From an uncultured Eubacteriales bacterium (GTDB lineage: Bacteria > Bacillota > Clostridia > Oscillospirales > Acutalibacteraceae): a stretch of DNA of 64,000 nucleotides. The DNA is taken from NCBI GenBank assembly GCA_934464615.1, contig CAKSKA010000007.1:13905-77904 (forward strand), written 5' to 3'. Each line of letters begins with the position of its first letter. The stretch's first letter is position 1. Positions 61,295 to 64,000 of the stretch are shown piece by piece. The translations under genes and the position numbers were made by a program. A model generated the notes under the pieces. That model saw only the letters and a program-made list of their open reading frames with translations, did not search any database and had not been told where the DNA came from.

Positions 61295-62131
61295 CTAATT
61301 TATCGGCACGCATATTTGCCAATTGAATTTTTCCTTTTCCATATCCGCCGGATATATTTCTAAATTCGGCATATCCTCACGCCGCAAGAGTTTTGCAGAC
61401 GCAAGCCACTCGTAAATTATTTTGGAATATACCGAATCTATAAAATCGTCGTCAACAGTATCAAATTCAAAGCACGCCCATTTTGACGCTTTAACAACTG
61501 TTTTATCAAGCGGCAATTCAATATCCGATACAGCACCGATTGTGCAGTTTACCGTGCCGTCGGAATTGTTATTATAAACCGCGTACAGTTTATCCGGATT
61601 TGAAAGTTTCTGCAACTTTTTATCGGTATTAGCATCATAAAAACTGTTCCAAACCGATTCACAGCAGTTTTTATCGGATAAATCAGAAACGCCGGTATAA
61701 CCGTAAATCGCAAACTCCGGAAAATCGGTAATTCGCATCTGCACGGAATCCATACCGGTCAGTTTAAGGGAAAAACTCGGTTTTGTAAGTATGTTTACTG
61801 ACATACCGCGTTTTTTAAGCGTTGACGGTGCTACACCGTGCATACTCTTAAAAGCAGTAATAAACGCAGACGAACTTTTGTAACCGTATTTTCTGCTTAG
61901 CTGCTCCATATTTATGTTTTCGTCTGCCATAATTTCACACGCTGCAAGCGACAGTCTGCGACAACGAATATAATCCCCCAACGATTTTCCAACGACAAAG
62001 GAAAAAATACGGCGGAATTCGTAAACAGACAGTCTTGTAATGTGCGCCAATGTTTCCGCACTTATATCCTGTGTTATATTATCCTCAATATAATCAATAG
62101 CATTGTTAATTAATTCAATACCGTTTTGCAT
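61295..62131 (-). CDS. AraC-family regulator with GyrI-like effector domain
   Basis: This 278-residue protein has an N-terminal AraC DNA-binding domain with two helix-turn-helix motifs (ISAETLAHITRLSVYEFRR and NMEQLSRKYGYKSSSAFITAF). A C-terminal GyrI/Rob-type domain follows (MRITDFPEFAIYGYTG, YAVYNNNSD, WACFEFD, LEIYPADMEKEKF). The effector domain binds small hydrophobic molecules in known members. It leads the operon with the SDR and FAD oxidoreductase, its likely targets. Confidence 0.9.
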   Translation of the reverse strand: MQNGIELINNAIDYIEDNITQDISAETLAHITRLSVYEFRRIFSFVVGKSLGDYIRCRRLSLAACEIMADENINMEQLSRKYGYKSSSAFITAFKSMHGVAPSTLKKRGMSVNILTKPSFSLKLTGMDSVQMRITDFPEFAIYGYTGVSDLSDKNCCESVWNSFYDANTDKKLQKLSNPDKLYAVYNNNSDGTVNCTIGAVSDIELPLDKTVVKASKWACFEFDTVDDDFIDSVYSKIIYEWLASAKLLRREDMPNLEIYPADMEKEKFNWQICVPIN

Positions 62132-62190
62132 AGCAATTCTCCGAGATATTTTAGTTTTAAATTATATACCCTCGCCGTCGGCACAAAAAC

Positions 62191-62219
62191 ATTATACCAT
62201 AAAATTAAATTTCCGTCAT
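62191..62219 (-). promoter_or_regulatory. Promoter of the araC operon
   Basis: Minus strand ATGACG (62214-62219), 17 nt, TATAAT (62191-62196) with an extended -10 TGG. The weak -35 fits a gene that may regulate itself. Confidence 0.68.
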
Positions 62220-62242
62220 TTAAAATTGTTTACCTATTATGC

Positions 62243-62271
62243 ACAAATTTATAAAGCAGGCACATATATTA
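62243..62271 (+). promoter_or_regulatory. Candidate mother-cell (sigma-K/sigma-E) promoter of the coat gene
   Basis: CATATATTA (62263-62271) matches CATAnnnTA, and AC occurs 18 nt upstream at 62243-62244. It lies 35 nt before the coat-like gene. The -35 is only two bases, so the match is suggestive. Confidence 0.38.
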
Positions 62272-62306
62272 CATTTTTTGGACAATACTTATACCGAGGT
62301 GATTTT

Positions 62307-62759
62307 ATGCAATTAACACAAAAAGAAAGTTCTTTGCTTAAGGATTTAAAAACACAGGAAAAACTATGCGCGGAAAAATACCGCAAATATTCCGACGACG
62401 CCAAGGATACCCAATTAAAAAATTTATTTACACGTTTGGCAGAGGTGGAAGAAAATCATTTGCAGATTTTAACACAAATTGAAAACGGCACGACACCCGC
62501 GCCGGTTAATGCAAGCGGTACACAGCCTGCGTTTACCGCAACTTATTCCATTGCACAAACCGATGACAAAATGCACGACAGCTATTTATGTACCGATGTA
62601 TTGACCATGGAAAAACATGCGTCGCATCTGTACGATACCTGTGTGTTTGAATTTACACAGGAGAGTTTACGCAACGTCCTTAACTCAATCCAAAAGCAAG
62701 AGCAAAATCACGGCAAAGAGATTTACGATTATATGGCAAAAAACGCAATGTACAGTTAG
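62307..62759 (+). CDS. CotF-like spore coat / ferritin-like protein
   Basis: This 150-residue helical protein has the CotF/ferritin-like arrangement: LKDLKTQEKLCAEKYRKYS, LKNLFTRLAEVEENHLQIL, then MHDSYLCTDVLTMEKHASHLYD and a last helix LRNVLNSIQKQEQNHGKEIY. Glu and His residues at regular spacing could bind metal. CotF-type proteins coat spores of Bacillus and are common in Clostridia. The ATG at 62307 follows GAGGTG; an upstream frame from 62103 overlaps araC and is ignored. Confidence 0.82.
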   Translation: MQLTQKESSLLKDLKTQEKLCAEKYRKYSDDAKDTQLKNLFTRLAEVEENHLQILTQIENGTTPAPVNASGTQPAFTATYSIAQTDDKMHDSYLCTDVLTMEKHASHLYDTCVFEFTQESLRNVLNSIQKQEQNHGKEIYDYMAKNAMYS

Positions 62760-62761
62760 TA

Positions 62762-62790
62762 TTGACAAATATAACTTTTTGTATTATAAT
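62762..62790 (+). promoter_or_regulatory. Consensus promoter before panE
   Basis: TTGACA (62762-62767), exactly 17 nt, TATAAT (62785-62790): a perfect sigma-A promoter starting 3 nt after the coat gene stop. The transcript would begin near 62797. Confidence 0.9.
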
Positions 62791-62802
62791 TACGGACAAG
62801 GC

Positions 62803-62840
62803 AAAGGTGTCTCGTTTTACGGGACATCTTTATTTTTATT
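62803..62840 (+). terminator. Terminator-like hairpin in the panE leader
   Basis: AAAGGTGTCTCG (62803-62814) pairs with CGGGACATCTTT (62820-62831) over 12 bp with two wobbles around TTTTA, followed by ATTTTTATT. It begins only about 6 nt after the expected start of transcription. It may end coat-gene mRNA, attenuate panE, or define a short RNA. Confidence 0.72.
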
Positions 62841-62853
62841 GAGGTGATTATTT

Positions 62854-63768
62854 ATGAAAATCGGTATTATCGGCGCAGGTGCAATGGGTTGTCTTTATGC
62901 TTGTATGCTGTGCGGTGCGAATGATGTGGTTTTACTGGATATTGACAAAAATACCGTAAACACCATAAACACAAACGGCATTTTTATGCAAGAAAAAGAG
63001 AAAACCGATGAGAAAAATTACAAAATCAGTGCCGAAATCAGCGGTGAGGCCGACGGAAAGTTTGACTTACTTATCGTATTCGTTAAGGATACCGCCACCC
63101 GTGCCGCATTGGAATGTAACAAAAATCTAATCGGTGACGATACACTGCTTTTATCCTTGCAAAACGGACTCGGCAACCTCGAAATTATGCAGGAATTTGC
63201 CGATAAAAATCAAATATTGCTCGGCACCACAAAACATAACTGTGTAACTTTAGGCTTTGGAAAAATATATCATTCGGGTTCCGGAATAACACACATCGGC
63301 TCCCCTGTCGGAAATGTAAGTGCAGCGCAAAAGGTTGCCGCCGCTTTTACTGACAGTTCAATAGAAGCCGAAGTGTGCGATAATGTAAATCATTTGCTTT
63401 GGGAGAAATTGTTTATTAATATGACGATAAACTCGGTTACAGCACTGCTTGAGTGTAATATAAACGTAATTGCCGATAATGAATGGGCGCGTGATGTTGT
63501 ATCCCACCTGATTAAAGAAGCTGTAGCCGTTTCCGAAAAAGATGGGGTTAAATTTGATTACAACACCGTTTACAATGATGTAATTAGCACCGCCGTCACG
63601 CTGGGTACGGGTAAAGCATCAATGTGTCAGGATATTGAGAACAAGCGCAGGACGGAAATTGATTTTATTAACGGCGCAGTTGTACGACTCGGCAAAAAAT
63701 ACGATATTGAAACGCCGTACCATTCAATGATAACCGCACTTATACATGCTAAGGAAAGTCTGTATTAA
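62854..63768 (+). CDS. panE: Ketopantoate reductase-like protein
   Basis: This 304-residue protein has the N-terminal NADPH motif GIIGAGAMGCLYACML, the family segment DLLIVFVKDTAT near 73, LSLQNGLGNLE near 102, and the catalytic Lys region VNHLLWEKLFINMTINSVTALL near 180. It would reduce 2-dehydropantoate to pantoate for CoA synthesis, but many paralogues act on other 2-oxoacids, and no other pantothenate gene is nearby. The ATG follows GAGGTG. Confidence 0.85.
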   Translation: MKIGIIGAGAMGCLYACMLCGANDVVLLDIDKNTVNTINTNGIFMQEKEKTDEKNYKISAEISGEADGKFDLLIVFVKDTATRAALECNKNLIGDDTLLLSLQNGLGNLEIMQEFADKNQILLGTTKHNCVTLGFGKIYHSGSGITHIGSPVGNVSAAQKVAAAFTDSSIEAEVCDNVNHLLWEKLFINMTINSVTALLECNINVIADNEWARDVVSHLIKEAVAVSEKDGVKFDYNTVYNDVISTAVTLGTGKASMCQDIENKRRTEIDFINGAVVRLGKKYDIETPYHSMITALIHAKESLY

Positions 63769-63787
63769 GCCGAATTGGATTAAAATT

Positions 63788-63819
63788 AAAAAAGCACTCC
63801 GCAAAGAGTGCTTTTTTTT
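63788..63819. terminator. Bidirectional terminator after panE
   Basis: AAAAAAGCACTC pairs with GAGTGCTTTTTT around CGCAAA. It separates panE from the convergent right-edge gene, whose stop overlaps the T-run. Confidence 0.93.
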
Positions 63820-64000
63820 ATTGTATACGAAATAAATTACCGTAGTTATAACCGAACATATCCGCACCGTTGTGCGTTACTTTTAACACCCTGTCGCTGT
63901 CGGTGTTGCTGCCGTATACATATCCCAGTTTTGCGCTTAACTTTGCCGCGTCCATTGCAACAAAGGAATACAGTGTGTTAAGCAGTCTGCCGGTCTTGTT
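63818..64000 (-). CDS. 3' part of an unidentified gene
   Basis: The minus strand is open from the window edge to TAA at 63820-63818, giving 60 C-terminal residues, with segments such as LLNTLYSFVAMDAAKLSAKL and GYVYGSNTDSDRVLKV, ending NLFRIQ. The mix of aromatic and polar residues looks like protein, and the codons match the neighbours. No family is recognised. The true start lies outside the window. Confidence 0.6.
   Translation of the reverse strand, partial: NKTGRLLNTLYSFVAMDAAKLSAKLGYVYGSNTDSDRVLKVTHNGADMFGYNYGNLFRIQ

Noticed and set aside
1..64000. CRISPR array or insertion sequence
   Set aside because: No regularly spaced 24-40-bp direct repeats and no transposase-like protein were seen.

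Overview
The window looks like a chromosomal segment of a spore-forming Firmicute of class Clostridia, probably an Oscillospiraceae/Ruminococcaceae-like gut organism. This is inferred from gene content and order (nusB-xseA-xseB-ispA-dxs-tlyA-nadK-argR-recN; era-yqzL-recO; scpA-scpB-ytfJ), moderate-to-low GC, strong Shine-Dalgarno sites with frequent TTG/GTG starts, and several sporulation genes (spoIIM, spoIIR, yqfC, yqfD, ylbJ, ytfJ, a CotF-like coat protein). No rRNA, CRISPR array, prophage or insertion sequence was seen. Most genes lie on the minus strand.

Layout. Positions 84-9630 (minus) form one tightly packed operon, nusB to tyrS, mixing transcription antitermination, exonuclease VII, isoprenoid precursor synthesis, rRNA methylation, NADP synthesis, arginine regulation, DNA repair and tRNA charging; it has a sigma-A-like promoter at 9663-9691 and a terminator at 49-80. 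Positions 9800-10187 hold tRNA-His, tRNA-Gln (plus) and tRNA-Gly (minus). Positions 10245-22281 (minus) run ruvC-ruvA-ruvB-glmM-methyltransferase-ecfA1-ecfA2-ecfT-truA-DUF5711-cvpA-clpE-like. Divergent to it, potABCD (22743-26606, plus) encodes a polyamine importer behind a structured 5' leader. A tyrosine recombinase and spoIIM (minus) are followed by a fabG-like reductase (plus) whose upstream region carries a repeated 11-bp motif.

Positions 29396-36572 (minus) carry yqfC-yqfD-phoH-ybeY-era-yqzL-recO-mutS2: sporulation, ribosome maturation and DNA maintenance. Three plus-strand genes follow (ylbJ, a DivIVA-like coiled coil, a membrane DUF6273 protein). Positions 39662-44652 (minus) hold a site-2-protease homologue, scpA, scpB, ytfJ, a D-Ala-D-Ala carboxypeptidase, a pseudouridine synthase, a small possible acetyltransferase and secG. 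Positions 44741-50583 hold dgt-dnaG-rpoD, an Rrf2 regulator, a four-cysteine TSCPD protein, an unknown protein and a cell-wall amidase. Then come yigZ, rpmE, spoIIR, ispE, an aminotransferase with its Lrp-type regulator, vanZ, degV and uvrB. The right end has an araC-SDR-FAD oxidoreductase operon, a CotF-like gene, a panE-like gene and a cut-off unknown gene.

The most interesting signals are non-coding. RNA structures appear to bury the ribosome-binding sites of potA, the amidase and spoIIR. Five GAG triplets at an exact 10-bp period lie upstream of potA. Five copies of ATTATGTNAAC lie between spoIIM and fabG. A folded RNA follows degV, and a terminator-like hairpin sits immediately after a consensus promoter ahead of panE. 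All were found by eye and need folding and comparative checks.
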